Shown piece after piece: positions 1 to 9,293 of a DNA stretch of 64,000 nt. The notes beneath the pieces were generated by a model, which was given only the letters and a program-made list of their open reading frames with translations, did no database searches and was not told the origin of the DNA. The stretch's first letter is position 1. Each line of letters begins with the position of its first letter. The DNA is from Okibacterium fritillariae (lineage in GTDB: Bacteria > Actinomycetota > Actinomycetes > Actinomycetales > Microbacteriaceae): the NCBI RefSeq assembly GCF_900167575.1, contig NZ_FUZP01000002.1, positions 186,001-250,000 of the forward strand. The letters run 5' to 3'. The translations under genes and the position numbers were made by a program.

Positions 1-1
1 G

Positions 2-256
2 CTGATGGGCATGCTGCGCGCCGAGTTGCCGCACGCAGACGTGGTCACGAGCGACACGCTGGGCCTGCCGTCGGCCGCGAAGGAGGCGCTCGCGTTCGCC
101 GTGCTGGGCTTCCTGACCGTCAACGGACAGACCGGAACGCTGCCGTCGTGCACCGGCGCGCGTCACGCGAGCGTGCTGGGCGCCATCGTGCCGGGGGAGT
201 CGCTGCCCGAGCGCGTGCTCACCGGCCCGCCCCGCCGCCTGCGCTTCGAGCGCTGA
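2..256 (+). CDS. anmK: Anhydro-N-acetylmuramic acid kinase, C-terminal fragment
   Basis: Only the last 84 codons lie in the window; the start is off the left edge. The visible tail carries the typical AnmK ending: a TSDTLGLP segment, the KEALAFAVLGF helix and the TGAR...VLG.I.PG close. AnmK phosphorylates and opens 1,6-anhydro-MurNAc to give MurNAc-6-phosphate in the cytoplasm during peptidoglycan recycling. The next gene downstream is murQ, which uses that product, and nagB follows, so the call is strongly supported by context. Nothing can be said about the kinase active site because it is outside the window. Confidence 0.9.
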   Translation: MMGMLRAELPHADVVTSDTLGLPSAAKEALAFAVLGFLTVNGQTGTLPSCTGARHASVLGAIVPGESLPERVLTGPPRRLRFER

Positions 257-311
257 CCAACCGACCGGCTGCCTCGGCCACACCTCGCCGAACGTGAACC
301 AAGGAACACAG

Positions 312-1250
312 ATGTCCTCAGAAGAACTCGACTCCCTCGCCTCGCTCTACACCGAGGGCCCCAACCCGAAGACCACCGACCTCGACACCTTCGACACCGT
401 GCGCGTGCTCGAGGTCATGAACGACGAAGACCAGCTCGTCGCGCCCGCCGTGCGCCGTGTGCTGCCGCAGATCGCGCAGGCCGTGGACCTCATCGCGGCG
501 GCGCGACGCGCGGGCGGACGGCTCATCTACATCGGCGCCGGCACGAGCGGTCGCCTCGGCCTGCTCGACGCCGTCGAATGCCCGCCGACCTTCGGCACCG
601 ACCCCTCCGAGGTGCTCGGCCTCATCGCGGGCGGCGAGAACGCCTTCGTGCGCGCCGTCGAGGGGGCCGAAGACGATCCGGCGCTCGCCGTCACCGAACT
701 CGAGGCGGCGCACGTCGGACCATCCGATGTCGTCGTCGGCCTCGCCGCCAGCGGTCGCACGCCCTATGTGATCGGCGGCCTGCGCTATGCGCGCGAGCGG
801 GGGGCCGCAACGGTCGCCATCTCGTGCAACCCCGGCGCCCGCATCAGCGCCGAAGCGGATGTCGCGATCGAGGTGCTCACGGGCCCCGAAGTGCTCACGG
901 GCTCCACGCGCCTGAAGGCCGGCACCGCCCAGAAGCTCGTCTGCAACATGCTCACGACCGCCAGCATGGTGCGCACGGGCAAGGCCTACGGAAACCTCAT
1001 GGTCGACCTGCGCCCCACCAACGCCAAACTCGTCGACCGGGCGCAACGCATCGTGGCCGAGGCCGCGCACGTCGACCGCGATCGGGCCGACCGGGCACTC
1101 GAGGCCGCGAGCGACCACGCCAAGACGGCCGTCGTCATGCTGCTCGCCGACCGTGACGCCTCGCAGGCCGCGGCGTTGTTGGCGCTCGCCGACGGCAACG
1201 TGCGGCGGGCCGTGGCTCTCGCCGCCTCGCCCTCCGAGCGCTCCGTCTAG
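312..1250 (+). CDS. murQ: N-acetylmuramic acid 6-phosphate etherase
   Basis: MurQ cleaves the D-lactyl ether of MurNAc-6-phosphate to GlcNAc-6-phosphate and lactate. The 312-residue protein has the usual length and a SIS fold with the sugar-phosphate loop IGAGTSGRLGLLDAVE at about residues 76-91, the PPTFG segment, and a later GGENAFVRAVEGAEDD stretch holding an acidic residue expected in catalysis. I chose the ATG at 312 because AAGGA at 301-305 is well placed before it; a GTG at 294 would add six residues but has no ribosome site. It lies between anmK and nagB in one recycling operon, with short gaps. Confidence 0.95.
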   Translation: MSSEELDSLASLYTEGPNPKTTDLDTFDTVRVLEVMNDEDQLVAPAVRRVLPQIAQAVDLIAAARRAGGRLIYIGAGTSGRLGLLDAVECPPTFGTDPSEVLGLIAGGENAFVRAVEGAEDDPALAVTELEAAHVGPSDVVVGLAASGRTPYVIGGLRYARERGAATVAISCNPGARISAEADVAIEVLTGPEVLTGSTRLKAGTAQKLVCNMLTTASMVRTGKAYGNLMVDLRPTNAKLVDRAQRIVAEAAHVDRDRADRALEAASDHAKTAVVMLLADRDASQAAALLALADGNVRRAVALAASPSERSV

Positions 1251-1274
1251 CGAAACCGTATTCAGGAGAATCAC

Positions 1275-2045
1275 GTGGAAGTCATCATCGTTCCGACCGC
1301 TCAGGACGTCGGCGAGCTCGCCGCCGCCCGCATCGCCGACCTCGTCGCGAGCAATCCCGACGCCGTCCTCGGCCTCGCCACCGGCTCGAGCCCGCAGGGT
1401 GTCTACGCCGAGCTGCACCGCCGCGTGCAGGCGGGTTCGCTTTCATTCGCCGGGGTGCGCGGTTTCGCGCTCGACGAATACGTGGGCCTGCCGCTCGAGC
1501 ATCCCGAGTCCTACGCGAGCGTCATCACTCGGGATGTCGTCGAGCCGCTCGGTTTCGACCCGTCGAACGTGCGCGTGCCCGACGGCCGCGCCGACGACCT
1601 CGACCGCGCCGCCCAGGAGTACGACGAGGCCATTGCGCAGGCCGGCGGAATCGACCTGCAGATCCTCGGCATCGGCGCCAACGGCCACATCGGTTTCAAC
1701 GAGCCCACGTCGTCGTTCGCGTCGCGCACGCGTATCAAGACCCTGGCCCCGCAGACCCGGCTCGACAACGCGCGCTTCTTCGACAACCCCGACCAGGTGC
1801 CCACGCACTGCCTGACGCAGGGGCTCGGAACCATCCTCGAAGCGCGCGAGGTCGTGCTCGTCGCCCAGGGCGCGGGCAAGGCTGCGGCCATCGCGGCGGC
1901 GGTCGAGGGTCCGCTGACCGCGCTCGTGCCGGGCTCGGCGCTGCAGCTGCATCGACGTGCCACGGTCATCGTCGACGAGGATGCCGCATCCGGCCTGAAG
2001 CTCGCCGACTACTACCGCTACACCTACGCCCACAAACCCGCCTAG
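1275..2045 (+). CDS. nagB: Glucosamine-6-phosphate deaminase
   Basis: NagB converts glucosamine-6-phosphate to fructose-6-phosphate and ammonia, feeding amino sugars into glycolysis. The 256-residue protein shows the family motifs LGLATGSSPQGVY near residue 35, FALDEYVGL (catalytic Asp region) near residue 62 and LGIGANGHIGFNEP (catalytic His and Glu) near residue 129. It starts with GTG after AGGAGA at 1264-1269. No nagA deacetylase is seen between murQ and nagB, so GlcNAc-6-P deacetylation must be encoded elsewhere. The stop codon TAG sits inside a CTAG shared with the stop of the convergent transporter gene. Confidence 0.95.
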   Translation: MEVIIVPTAQDVGELAAARIADLVASNPDAVLGLATGSSPQGVYAELHRRVQAGSLSFAGVRGFALDEYVGLPLEHPESYASVITRDVVEPLGFDPSNVRVPDGRADDLDRAAQEYDEAIAQAGGIDLQILGIGANGHIGFNEPTSSFASRTRIKTLAPQTRLDNARFFDNPDQVPTHCLTQGLGTILEAREVVLVAQGAGKAAAIAAAVEGPLTALVPGSALQLHRRATVIVDEDAASGLKLADYYRYTYAHKPA

Positions 2046-3790
2046 CGGGCGGGCGCCCCGGCGGACGCCCCGGCGGACGCGCCAGCGGGCTCGATGCGTG
2101 GAATGGCGGCGAGCAGCTGCTGCGTATACGCGTGTTGCGGCCGCGCGAACACGTCGTCGATGTCGCCCTGCTCGACCACGCGGCCGTCTTTCAGCACGAG
2201 CACGCGGTCGCTGACGTGTGAGATCACGCCGAGGTCGTGCGAGATGAAGAGGTAGGCCACGCCCGTCGCCCCCTGCACATCGGCGAGCAGATCGAGCACC
2301 TGGGCCTGCACCGACACGTCGAGCGCCGACACCGGTTCGTCGAGCAGGATGAGGCGCGGCTCGGTGGCCAGGGCGCGCGCGATGGCCACGCGTTGCCGCT
2401 GCCCGCCCGAGAGCGTCAGCGGACGCCGGGCGAGGTGTTCGGCGCCCAGGCCGACCTGCTCGAGCAGCTCGATGCTGCGCACCCGCACGCCGGTCGAGCG
2501 GGTTGCACGCCCACTCACCGTGAGCGCCTCTGCCAGCACGCGCCCCACCGTGTAGCGCGGGTCGAACGACGACAGCGGGTCTTGATAAATGATCTGCACG
2601 TCACGGCGCAGGGCGCGGCGGTCCGCCCGGGATGCCGTCGCCCAATCGTGCTGGACGGGCTCGCCGTCGTCGCGTCGCCCGACGATCCACACGCTCCCGC
2701 GGGTCGGCGCCTCCAGCCCGACGACGATGCGCCCCGTCGTCGTCTTCCCCGAGCCGGATTCGCCGACGATGCCGAGCGTCTCACCCGCGCGCACCTCGAA
2801 CGACACGTCGTCGACGACCGTGCGGCTCACGCCATCCGGCCCGACGAAGTCTTTAGAAACGCCCTCGGCTCGCGCGACGACCTCGCCGACCTCGCCGACG
2901 TGCGTCGCGGCGCCGTCAACGCTCCCGGACGAAGCCCACGGCACCGGAGCCGCGCCAACCGCGCCCACCAGCGTCGGTTCCCAGCCCGAGCCCGCCCCCG
3001 GCACCAACCGCGTCCCGCGCGCATGCTCCGCCGGGATCGCCGCCAACAACGCCCGCGTGTACTCGTGCTGAGGCGCGGCGAACACCGCCCGTGTGTCACC
3101 CGCTTCCACGACGCGCCCCTGCCGCACCACGAGCAGCCGCTCGGCCACGCGCGACACGACGGCCAGGTCGTGGCTGATCACGAGCAGCGCGCGCCCGTCG
3201 TTCTTCAGGTCGTCGAGCAGGTCGAGAATCTGCGCCTGCACGGTCACGTCCAGCGCGGTCGTCGGCTCGTCGGCGATCAGCAGCTCGGGGTCGCCCGCGA
3301 TGGCCGACGCGATGAGCGCCCGCTGTCGCAACCCGCCCGACAGCTGAGACGGCAGTTGCCGCGCCCGCAGCTCGGGATGCGGCACCCCCACGCGCCCGAG
3401 CAACTCGATCACCCGGCGGTCGCGCTCGGCCCGCCCGAGCGCCGTGCTCACGCGCAGCGCCTCGTCGATCTCACGACCGACGGGTCGGATCGGGTCGAGG
3501 CTCACGAGCGCATCCTGCATGACGAAGCCGATGCGCGACCCCCGGATGCCGCGCCACTGCCTCTCGCGCAACCGCGTCAGGTCGATGCCGTCGAACGTCG
3601 CACGGCGGGCCGCCACGCACGCCCCGTCGCCCGTCAGGCCGATGAGCGTGCGCGCCGTGACCGACTTGCCCGACCCCGATTCGCCGACGATCGCGACGCC
3701 CTCGCCTCGATCGATCGTGAACGAGACATCCGAAACCGCCTCATGGCCGCCGAAGCTGACCGTGAGGTTTTCAATCGAAACGAGGCTCAT
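2042..3790 (-). CDS. Dipeptide/oligopeptide-type ABC transporter, fused double ATPase
   Basis: This 582-residue protein carries two complete ABC ATPase domains in one chain, a DppD-DppF-like fusion. Domain 1 (about residues 1-260) has Walker [10 protein letters not shown], signature LSGGLRQR and Walker B LLIADEPT. Domain 2 (about 310-575) has Walker [10 protein letters not shown], signature LSGGQRQR and Walker B LILLDEPV. Each is followed by the oligopeptide-transporter C-terminal extension with the A.P.H.YT..LL.A.P pattern. The open frame runs upstream to 4594, but the start at 3790 gives the proper N-terminus and a 4-base ATGA overlap with the permease. An Ala/Gly/Ser repeat tail ends the protein. 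Confidence 0.93.
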   Translation of the reverse strand: MSLVSIENLTVSFGGHEAVSDVSFTIDRGEGVAIVGESGSGKSVTARTLIGLTGDGACVAARRATFDGIDLTRLRERQWRGIRGSRIGFVMQDALVSLDPIRPVGREIDEALRVSTALGRAERDRRVIELLGRVGVPHPELRARQLPSQLSGGLRQRALIASAIAGDPELLIADEPTTALDVTVQAQILDLLDDLKNDGRALLVISHDLAVVSRVAERLLVVRQGRVVEAGDTRAVFAAPQHEYTRALLAAIPAEHARGTRLVPGAGSGWEPTLVGAVGAAPVPWASSGSVDGAATHVGEVGEVVARAEGVSKDFVGPDGVSRTVVDDVSFEVRAGETLGIVGESGSGKTTTGRIVVGLEAPTRGSVWIVGRRDDGEPVQHDWATASRADRRALRRDVQIIYQDPLSSFDPRYTVGRVLAEALTVSGRATRSTGVRVRSIELLEQVGLGAEHLARRPLTLSGGQRQRVAIARALATEPRLILLDEPVSALDVSVQAQVLDLLADVQGATGVAYLFISHDLGVISHVSDRVLVLKDGRVVEQGDIDDVFARPQHAYTQQLLAAIPRIEPAGASAGASAGAPAR

Positions 3791-4698
3791 GCGCCTCTCC
3801 CTTCGCTGCGCTGCTGCAGATACCGACCGATCAGGGTCGTGCTGATCACGAGACCCGTGATGGCGAGCCCGGGAAAGGCCCCGTACCACCAGGCCAGGTC
3901 GAGAAAGTTGCGCGCCGACGACAACATCGAGCCCCACTCGGGTTCGGGCGGCGCCGTGCCGAGCCCCAAGAAGCTGAGTGCGCTTCCCGCCACGGTGGCC
4001 GTGCCGATGCCGATCGTCGCCAGAATCACCACGGGTTTCACGGCATTCGGCAGCACATGCCGCCACACCACGTGGCTCTCGCGCACCCCCAGAGCGCGCG
4101 CCGCCTCGATATAGGGCGCCTGCCGAATCGCGAACGTCTGCGCCCGCACCAGCCGCGCATAGCTCGGGATGGACGCGAGCCCGATCGCGAGCAGCGCATT
4201 CGTCGTGCCGCCGCCCACGATCGAGATGACGACCAGCGCGAGCAGCAATTCGGGAAACGCGAGCCCGACATCCATGGTGCGCATGATCAGGCCATCGAGG
4301 AAGCGGTTGCCGAGCCCCGCCGCCAGCCCGAACACCACGCCGCCCACCACCGCGATGGCGATGGCGCCGAAGCCCAGCAGCAGCGAGGCCCGCGCCCCAT
4401 AGATGAGCCGGCTCAGGATGTCGCGCCCATTCTCGTCGGTGCCGAGCGGGTGTGCCCCACCGGGCGCCGCGAGCGCGTTGGTCGTATCGACCGCATACGG
4501 ATCGAACGGCGCCAACAGCGAGGGCCACGCGGCGGCCACGGCAAGGGCGGCCAGGAACAGGGCCGCCGCGACGAGGGGGATGCGCCCCAGCCATCCGGCC
4601 GCTCGTGTGGGTGCCGCCGACGTGAAGGCCACGAGACCCCGGTCGGCGGGCGTGTCGGTCGATGCGGCGAGCCGATCGCCGGGTGCGCGCAGACTCAT
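3787..4698 (-). CDS. ABC transporter permease, DppC/OppC type
   Basis: Inner-membrane permease of the peptide-type transporter, 303 residues. The N-terminal helix (about residues 36-60) is followed by the family segment LAAPGGAHPLGTDENGRDILSR, typical of DppC-like subunits, then further helices and the EAA loop around EAARALGVRESHVVWRHVLPN. It overlaps both neighbours by 4 bases, so translation of all four transporter genes is probably coupled. Peptide-type permeases of this class also move nickel, opines and muropeptides, so the substrate cannot be read from this protein alone. Confidence 0.92.
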   Translation of the reverse strand: MSLRAPGDRLAASTDTPADRGLVAFTSAAPTRAAGWLGRIPLVAAALFLAALAVAAAWPSLLAPFDPYAVDTTNALAAPGGAHPLGTDENGRDILSRLIYGARASLLLGFGAIAIAVVGGVVFGLAAGLGNRFLDGLIMRTMDVGLAFPELLLALVVISIVGGGTTNALLAIGLASIPSYARLVRAQTFAIRQAPYIEAARALGVRESHVVWRHVLPNAVKPVVILATIGIGTATVAGSALSFLGLGTAPPEPEWGSMLSSARNFLDLAWWYGAFPGLAITGLVISTTLIGRYLQQRSEGRGA

Positions 4699-5699
4699 GC
4701 GGACACCTCCTCGGTCTCGGTGGTCTCCGTGCCCTCGTTGGCGGTCACGGTCTCCCTGGCCTCAGTTGCCGTCACGGTCTTCAACCGCGGATCGAGCACG
4801 GGATAGAGCAGATCCACCACGAGATTCACCACCACATAGACCACCGCCGACAGCAACACCACGCCGAGCACCACGGGCATATCTTTGGCATTCACCGCGG
4901 CCAACAGCGTGCGCCCGAGCCCCTGCCGCGTGAAGAGCGATTCGACGATGACGGTTCCGCCGAGCAAACCGCCCACCACGAACCCCGTCATGGTGGCCAG
5001 CGGAATGAGCGAGTGCCGCAACCCGTGTCGCACGCGCACGGCCGCGTCGCTCAGTCCGCGCGCCCGGGCCGTCGTGATGAACGGCTGCTCGAGCACCTCC
5101 TCGAGCGACGACCGCAGCACCTGCGACAGCACGGCCGCGATCGGCAGGGCCAGCGTCAGGGCCGGCAACACGAGCGCCCGGCCATCCGCGTTGCCCACCG
5201 ACGGCAGCCAGTGCAGCGCATAGGAGAACACCGACAGCAGCAGAATGCCGAGCCAGAACGACGGCGACGACGCGAGGAACAATTCGATGGATGTCGCGCC
5301 ACCGCGCACGACGGGCCCGCGTCGGGCCGTGAACACCGCCACGACCACGGCAAGCACAGCGGCCAGCAGGGCAGCGACACCGGCCAGCTGCACGGTGCCG
5401 CCGATCTGCTCGCCGAGCACCTGGGTCACGGGCGATTGCAGCCGATACGACGTGCCGAGATCGCCCACCGCCAGCCGCCCGAGGTAACGCACGTATTGCA
5501 CGAGCAACGGCTGGTCGAAGCCGTATTCGGCGCGCACCTGCGCGATGACCTCGGGCGACGGGTTGGCCTCCGGGCCGCCCACGATGGCATAGGCGGGGTC
5601 GCCCGGCGTGATCTGCACGGCCAGGAACGTGAGGGTGGCGGCGCCCCAGGCCACCCCCACACCCGCGGCCAGGCGCACGCCGATCTTCGCGACATCCAT
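4695..5699 (-). CDS. ABC transporter permease, DppB/OppB type
   Basis: Second membrane subunit, 334 residues from the ATG at 5699. The start overlaps the stop of the binding-protein gene (TAATG), which is why I prefer it to an upstream ATG that would add 11 residues. Six predicted helices and the EAA-type loop (TARARGLSDAAVRVRHGLRHS) match DppB-like permeases, and the N-terminal periplasmic segment has the expected ITPGDPAYAIVGG pattern. The C-terminus carries an unusual Thr/Glu-rich tail of about 25 residues after the last membrane segment and VDLLYPVLDPR, probably a disordered cytoplasmic end. Confidence 0.92.
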   Translation of the reverse strand: MDVAKIGVRLAAGVGVAWGAATLTFLAVQITPGDPAYAIVGGPEANPSPEVIAQVRAEYGFDQPLLVQYVRYLGRLAVGDLGTSYRLQSPVTQVLGEQIGGTVQLAGVAALLAAVLAVVVAVFTARRGPVVRGGATSIELFLASSPSFWLGILLLSVFSYALHWLPSVGNADGRALVLPALTLALPIAAVLSQVLRSSLEEVLEQPFITTARARGLSDAAVRVRHGLRHSLIPLATMTGFVVGGLLGGTVIVESLFTRQGLGRTLLAAVNAKDMPVVLGVVLLSAVVYVVVNLVVDLLYPVLDPRLKTVTATEARETVTANEGTETTETEEVSA

Positions 5700-7339
5700 T
5701 ATTCGGCGGCCAACCAGGTGTCCTGGAACCACAGGGCACCATACGCGCTCTCGAACGTCACGCCGCCCACGCGGTCGCTGTGGCTCACGAGGTCGGGTCG
5801 CACATAGAGCGGCACGGCGGGCGCCAGCTCGACGAGTCGTTCCTGCGCCTGCTCATACAGTGAGGCGCGCTCGGCCTCGTCGGTGGTCTGCCGGGCGCTG
5901 TCGAGCAGCCCGTCGAGCTCGTCGTCGCGCGTGTAGGACCCGTTCTGGCCGCGGCGCTCGGGCGTCGTGATGTTGTCCGACGAATAGCGGATCCACAGCA
6001 CGTCGGCCGTGTTGGTCGTCCAGATGCCCGAGGTCAGGTCGTAGTCGCCCACGGCCGCGCGGTCGGTCGCCTCCTGCGTCGATACCAGCTGAATCTGCAC
6101 GTCGAAGCCCACCTTCTTGGCGGCGGCCTGCGCGAGTTCGATGATCTGCGTCGTCTGCGCCACCGTGCCCGTGTGCGGCAGGAACGCGGTCAGGCGCTCG
6201 CCGTTCTTGGTGCGGTATCCCTGGGAGTCGCGGCCCGTCCAGCCGGCCTCGTCGAGCAGCTCATTGGCGCGATCGGGGTCGAAGTCGATGGCCGAGGCGT
6301 TCTCGGCATAGTCGGGCGTCACGGGCGTGATGTAGCCGTTCGACACCTCCCACTGCCCGAACGACACGGTGTCGACGATGTCCTTGCGATCGATCGAGGC
6401 CACGAATGCCTGCCGCACGGCCACGTCGTCGAAGGGCGCGCGTTCGCTGTTCAACCACAGCGAGAACGGATGCCCGGGGCGGTCGGTCGACGTGAACGAG
6501 AAGCCCTCCTTCTTCTCGATCTGGGCCACGTTCTGCGGCGGCGTCCACTCGATGATGTCGAAGTCGTCGGCGAGCAGGCCGTTGTAGCGCACGGCATCCT
6601 CGGGCACGAAGGTGAACGTGATGCCGTCGAGGTAGGGCGCGCCCTGGTTCTTCGCTTCCTTCGGCGCCCAGGCGTAGTCCTCGTTGCGCACGAGCGAGAT
6701 GCTCTCGCCCTTCACCCACTTGTGGAACTTGTAGGGGCCGCTGCCGATGGGGTGCTCGGCGATCGTCTCCGGCGCCTCCACGATCTGCTTCGGCGACACG
6801 ATCGACAGGTAGGTCTGGGCGAGCACGTTGAGGAACGCCGAGTACGGCGTCGCGAGCGTCACCTTCAGCGTGTATTCGTCGACGACCTCGCTCGAGCGGT
6901 AGGGCGCGATGTAGGAGGCGGCGAGCGGCGACTTCGTGGCGGGGTCGATGATGTGCTCGAAGTTGGCCTTCAGACCCGCGGCGTTCCAGGGCGAACCGTC
7001 GTGGAAGGTGACGCCCTCTCGCAGGTGGAACGTGTACTCGAGGCCGTCGGGCGAGACATCCCAGCTATCGGCCAGGCCGCCCGCGAACGAGCCATCCGTG
7101 TTCTGCCACACGAGCGTGTCGAAGATGGGTCGCAGCAGCGTGGTCGTGTTGGTGGTCGAGAGCTGGTGCGGGTCGAGCAGTGTGGGCTCGTCGGCGTTTT
7201 CGCCCACGCGCAGGGTGCCGCCGGCGACCGGTTTCGTGTCGGCGGCGGGGGAGCCACCCGGTTCGGCGGCGCAGGCCCCGAGCCCCGCGAGCAGGGCGGT
7301 GGCCAGGGTCAGTGCGGCGATGCGCCGTCGTGTAGTCAT
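5699..7339 (-). CDS. Extracellular solute-binding protein, family 5 (lipoprotein)
   Basis: Substrate-binding subunit of the transporter, 546 residues. A signal peptide with lipobox LGAC (cysteine at about residue 23) anchors it to the outer face of the membrane. The mature part has the SBP_bac_5 pattern: LRVGENADEPTLLDPHQLS, YTFHLREGVTFHDGSPWNAAGLK, and later FDPDRANELLDEAGW. It is the first gene of the leftward transporter operon and is the natural place for its promoter, upstream of 7339. Family 5 proteins bind peptides, nickel or muropeptides. Adjacency to murQ-nagB makes a cell-wall fragment an attractive but unproven ligand. Confidence 0.93.
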   Translation of the reverse strand: MTTRRRIAALTLATALLAGLGACAAEPGGSPAADTKPVAGGTLRVGENADEPTLLDPHQLSTTNTTTLLRPIFDTLVWQNTDGSFAGGLADSWDVSPDGLEYTFHLREGVTFHDGSPWNAAGLKANFEHIIDPATKSPLAASYIAPYRSSEVVDEYTLKVTLATPYSAFLNVLAQTYLSIVSPKQIVEAPETIAEHPIGSGPYKFHKWVKGESISLVRNEDYAWAPKEAKNQGAPYLDGITFTFVPEDAVRYNGLLADDFDIIEWTPPQNVAQIEKKEGFSFTSTDRPGHPFSLWLNSERAPFDDVAVRQAFVASIDRKDIVDTVSFGQWEVSNGYITPVTPDYAENASAIDFDPDRANELLDEAGWTGRDSQGYRTKNGERLTAFLPHTGTVAQTTQIIELAQAAAKKVGFDVQIQLVSTQEATDRAAVGDYDLTSGIWTTNTADVLWIRYSSDNITTPERRGQNGSYTRDDELDGLLDSARQTTDEAERASLYEQAQERLVELAPAVPLYVRPDLVSHSDRVGGVTFESAYGALWFQDTWLAAE

Positions 7340-7604
7340 GGTTCCTCATTCACAGGTCGTCGGATGCGTGAGCCCCGAGGTGCGGGGTGGCCTCATGTAA
7401 CCGGGCCGGGCGCCCCGCCGACAACTGCGGGCTGTCACACAGTCGCCTTTGTGTCGCGGCGTTTCCCCCCATGACGGGGGCCGTTGACGTGTGGATCGAA
7501 CGTCGCCAGGATCGCGGGGACTGTGCCTGCCCCGCGGCGGGCGGCCTGTGCGCATTCTGGATATTGCCTCCCCGGGGTATTGCGCGGGAAAATAGGCATG
7601 AGAT
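7340..7604. promoter_or_regulatory. Divergent intergenic region, transporter operon / AraC gene
   Basis: This 265-base stretch separates the leftward transporter operon from the rightward AraC-type gene and must hold both promoters. An imperfect dyad ACACA (7437-7441) / TGTGT (7450-7454) and a small CCCCC/GGGGG hairpin near 7470 are the only symmetric elements I could see. No confident -10/-35 pair was found and no extra gene is visible. Confidence 0.35.
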
Positions 7605-8549
7605 ATGAACGACGACTTCACCGCCTCGCGGTTCCGCACACGCGATCCCGAAGAGGCCCTGCCGCACCTGGCGCGGCACTATTCAGCGGTGTCTCTGTCG
7701 GCCGACGAGCCCGAGCGCTTCGCCATCGATCACGCGATTTCGGGGGACAGCAGGCTCGCGGTCAGCCGAGTCGCTTTCGACTCGCGCGCCGAGGGCAACG
7801 TGCAGCTCGAGGACCGCTACTTCGTCGGGCACCTCCTCGCCGGCCGCATGAGCCTCGTCACGGGCCGCGATTCGGTGGATGTCACGCAGCCCATGCTCTA
7901 CCCGCGCACCCTCTGCACGATCGGGTGGAGCGACCTGCGCCTGGCCATCGTCACGATCGACGTCACCGAGGTCGATCGCCTCGTGCGCCTCATGGGCGGC
8001 GACCCTCGCCGGCACTCCTTCAGGGGCGTCAACCCGATCTCGCCCGCCCTCGGCACGCAGTGGGCGGCCATGGTCAAACACCTGAATCGGGATGTCTTCG
8101 GCCCCGCCAACCCCGAGCCCACCCCGTTGCAGCGCGCCGAGGCTCGAGAAAAACTCGCCTCCACCATGCTGCGCGTCTTCCCCAACACCACGATGGATTC
8201 CCCCGACCTGCGCGAGCAGCTGTGGGCTCCGGCCAACCTGCGGCGTGCGCTGCGCTTCATCGAGGAGAACGCGACAGGGGTGGTGACGGTGGCGTCGGTC
8301 GCCGAGGCGTCGGGCTACAGCATCCGCGGCCTGCAGAATGCGTTCCGTCGGTCGATGGACATGACCCCGCTGGCCTACCTCCGCCGTGTGCGCCTCGACG
8401 CGGTGTATTCGACGCTGCGCGGGGCGACCCCTGAGGATGGCACGATCGCCGACATCGCGCGCCGGGCCGGGTTCACGCACATCGGCCGCTTCACCGAGCA
8501 GTTCCGCGCGGAGTTCGGCATGACCCCGCGCCAGACCCGGGGTCTCTGA
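7605..8549 (+). CDS. AraC family transcriptional regulator
   Basis: A 314-residue DNA-binding regulator. The C-terminal third (about 215-314) holds two helix-turn-helix motifs: VASVAEASGYSIRGLQNAFRRSMDMTP and, as the signature, IADIARRAGFTHIGRFTEQFRAEFGMTPRQTR. The N-terminal 200 residues resemble the AraC-binding-like ligand domain of this family. It is transcribed away from the ABC transporter operon, which suggests but does not prove that it controls that operon. The ligand is unknown. It ends 9 bases before the convergent TetR gene. Confidence 0.9.
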   Translation: MNDDFTASRFRTRDPEEALPHLARHYSAVSLSADEPERFAIDHAISGDSRLAVSRVAFDSRAEGNVQLEDRYFVGHLLAGRMSLVTGRDSVDVTQPMLYPRTLCTIGWSDLRLAIVTIDVTEVDRLVRLMGGDPRRHSFRGVNPISPALGTQWAAMVKHLNRDVFGPANPEPTPLQRAEAREKLASTMLRVFPNTTMDSPDLREQLWAPANLRRALRFIEENATGVVTVASVAEASGYSIRGLQNAFRRSMDMTPLAYLRRVRLDAVYSTLRGATPEDGTIADIARRAGFTHIGRFTEQFRAEFGMTPRQTRGL

Positions 8550-8558
8550 GGCAGGGGC

Positions 8559-9164
8559 TCAGTCGTTGTAGCGCTCGGCGCCGAGACTGCGGTCGTCGAG
8601 CCGGCGCAGCACGTTCTCGACGAGATAGGCCGCGCGGTTCGGCGGCATGCGCGGCGGCTCAGAGGCCCGGGCCAGCGCGATCCCGTCGAGAGTGGCGAGC
8701 AAAAGCGCACTCTCCGAACCCGCATGCAGTTCGGGGTATATCTCGGCGACGACCTTTTCGAGCCGTTCCTCAAGACGCTTCCAGGCGCCCTGGTAGTTCT
8801 TCGCGAACGCGTCGTTCGACGTCGATTTCGCAGCGAACCACAGCCACACGATGGCGGCCTCGCGCCCGTCGTCGGTCACGCAGGCCAGCGCCATGCACAT
8901 CTGCTCGAACCGGTCCCGCACGCTCGGCGTGGCGGCCTCCATTGCCTCGAAGCGGCGGCGGAAGCCCGCGATGATGTGATCCATCGCCGCCTGCAGCAGC
9001 TCGTCCTTCGAGGGAAAATGCGTGGTCAGCTCGGCGACAGTCACGTCCAGCTCGGCCGCGAGGCCGTCGATCGATGCCGCTTCGAGCCCGTCGCGCGCGA
9101 TCACGTGCACGAGTGCGTCGAGAACGTGGGCCGTCGCCGTTGACGCCCGAGGTTCAGTTTCCAT
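8559..9164 (-). CDS. TetR family transcriptional regulator
   Basis: A 201-residue repressor-like protein. The helix-turn-helix lies near the N-terminus (IDGLAAELDVTVAELTTHFPSKDELL, about residues 29-55) followed by an all-helical ligand domain with no recognisable effector signature. It is divergent from the thioredoxin-reductase-like gene starting at 9294. Such pairing commonly means that the regulator controls the neighbour and itself. The 129-base spacer holds partial dyads, including AATGCG (9205-9210) / CGCATT (9228-9233), that could be its operator. Confidence 0.9.
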   Translation of the reverse strand: METEPRASTATAHVLDALVHVIARDGLEAASIDGLAAELDVTVAELTTHFPSKDELLQAAMDHIIAGFRRRFEAMEAATPSVRDRFEQMCMALACVTDDGREAAIVWLWFAAKSTSNDAFAKNYQGAWKRLEERLEKVVAEIYPELHAGSESALLLATLDGIALARASEPPRMPPNRAAYLVENVLRRLDDRSLGAERYND

Positions 9165-9293
9165 ACCCGTAAGTATCCGCTATACGCAGGCTTCTCCCGC
9201 GCACAATGCGTATTCGCGCCCATCTTGCGCATTCGGCAAGACCTCTTGCTCCTCGCGCTCGACCCGTCGAGGATGGAGGAGAAGGAGATCACC

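Noticed and set aside
318-1418. Long open frame on the minus strand over murQ/nagB
   Set aside because: Shadow of high-GC coding DNA; low-complexity Gly/Ala/Arg/Asp composition and no motifs, while the plus strand encodes clear MurQ and NagB.
3791-4594. N-terminal extension of the double-ATPase frame
   Set aside because: It lies antiphase over the permease gene and reads as Arg/Gly-rich shadow; the ATG at 3790 gives the correct ABC domain start.
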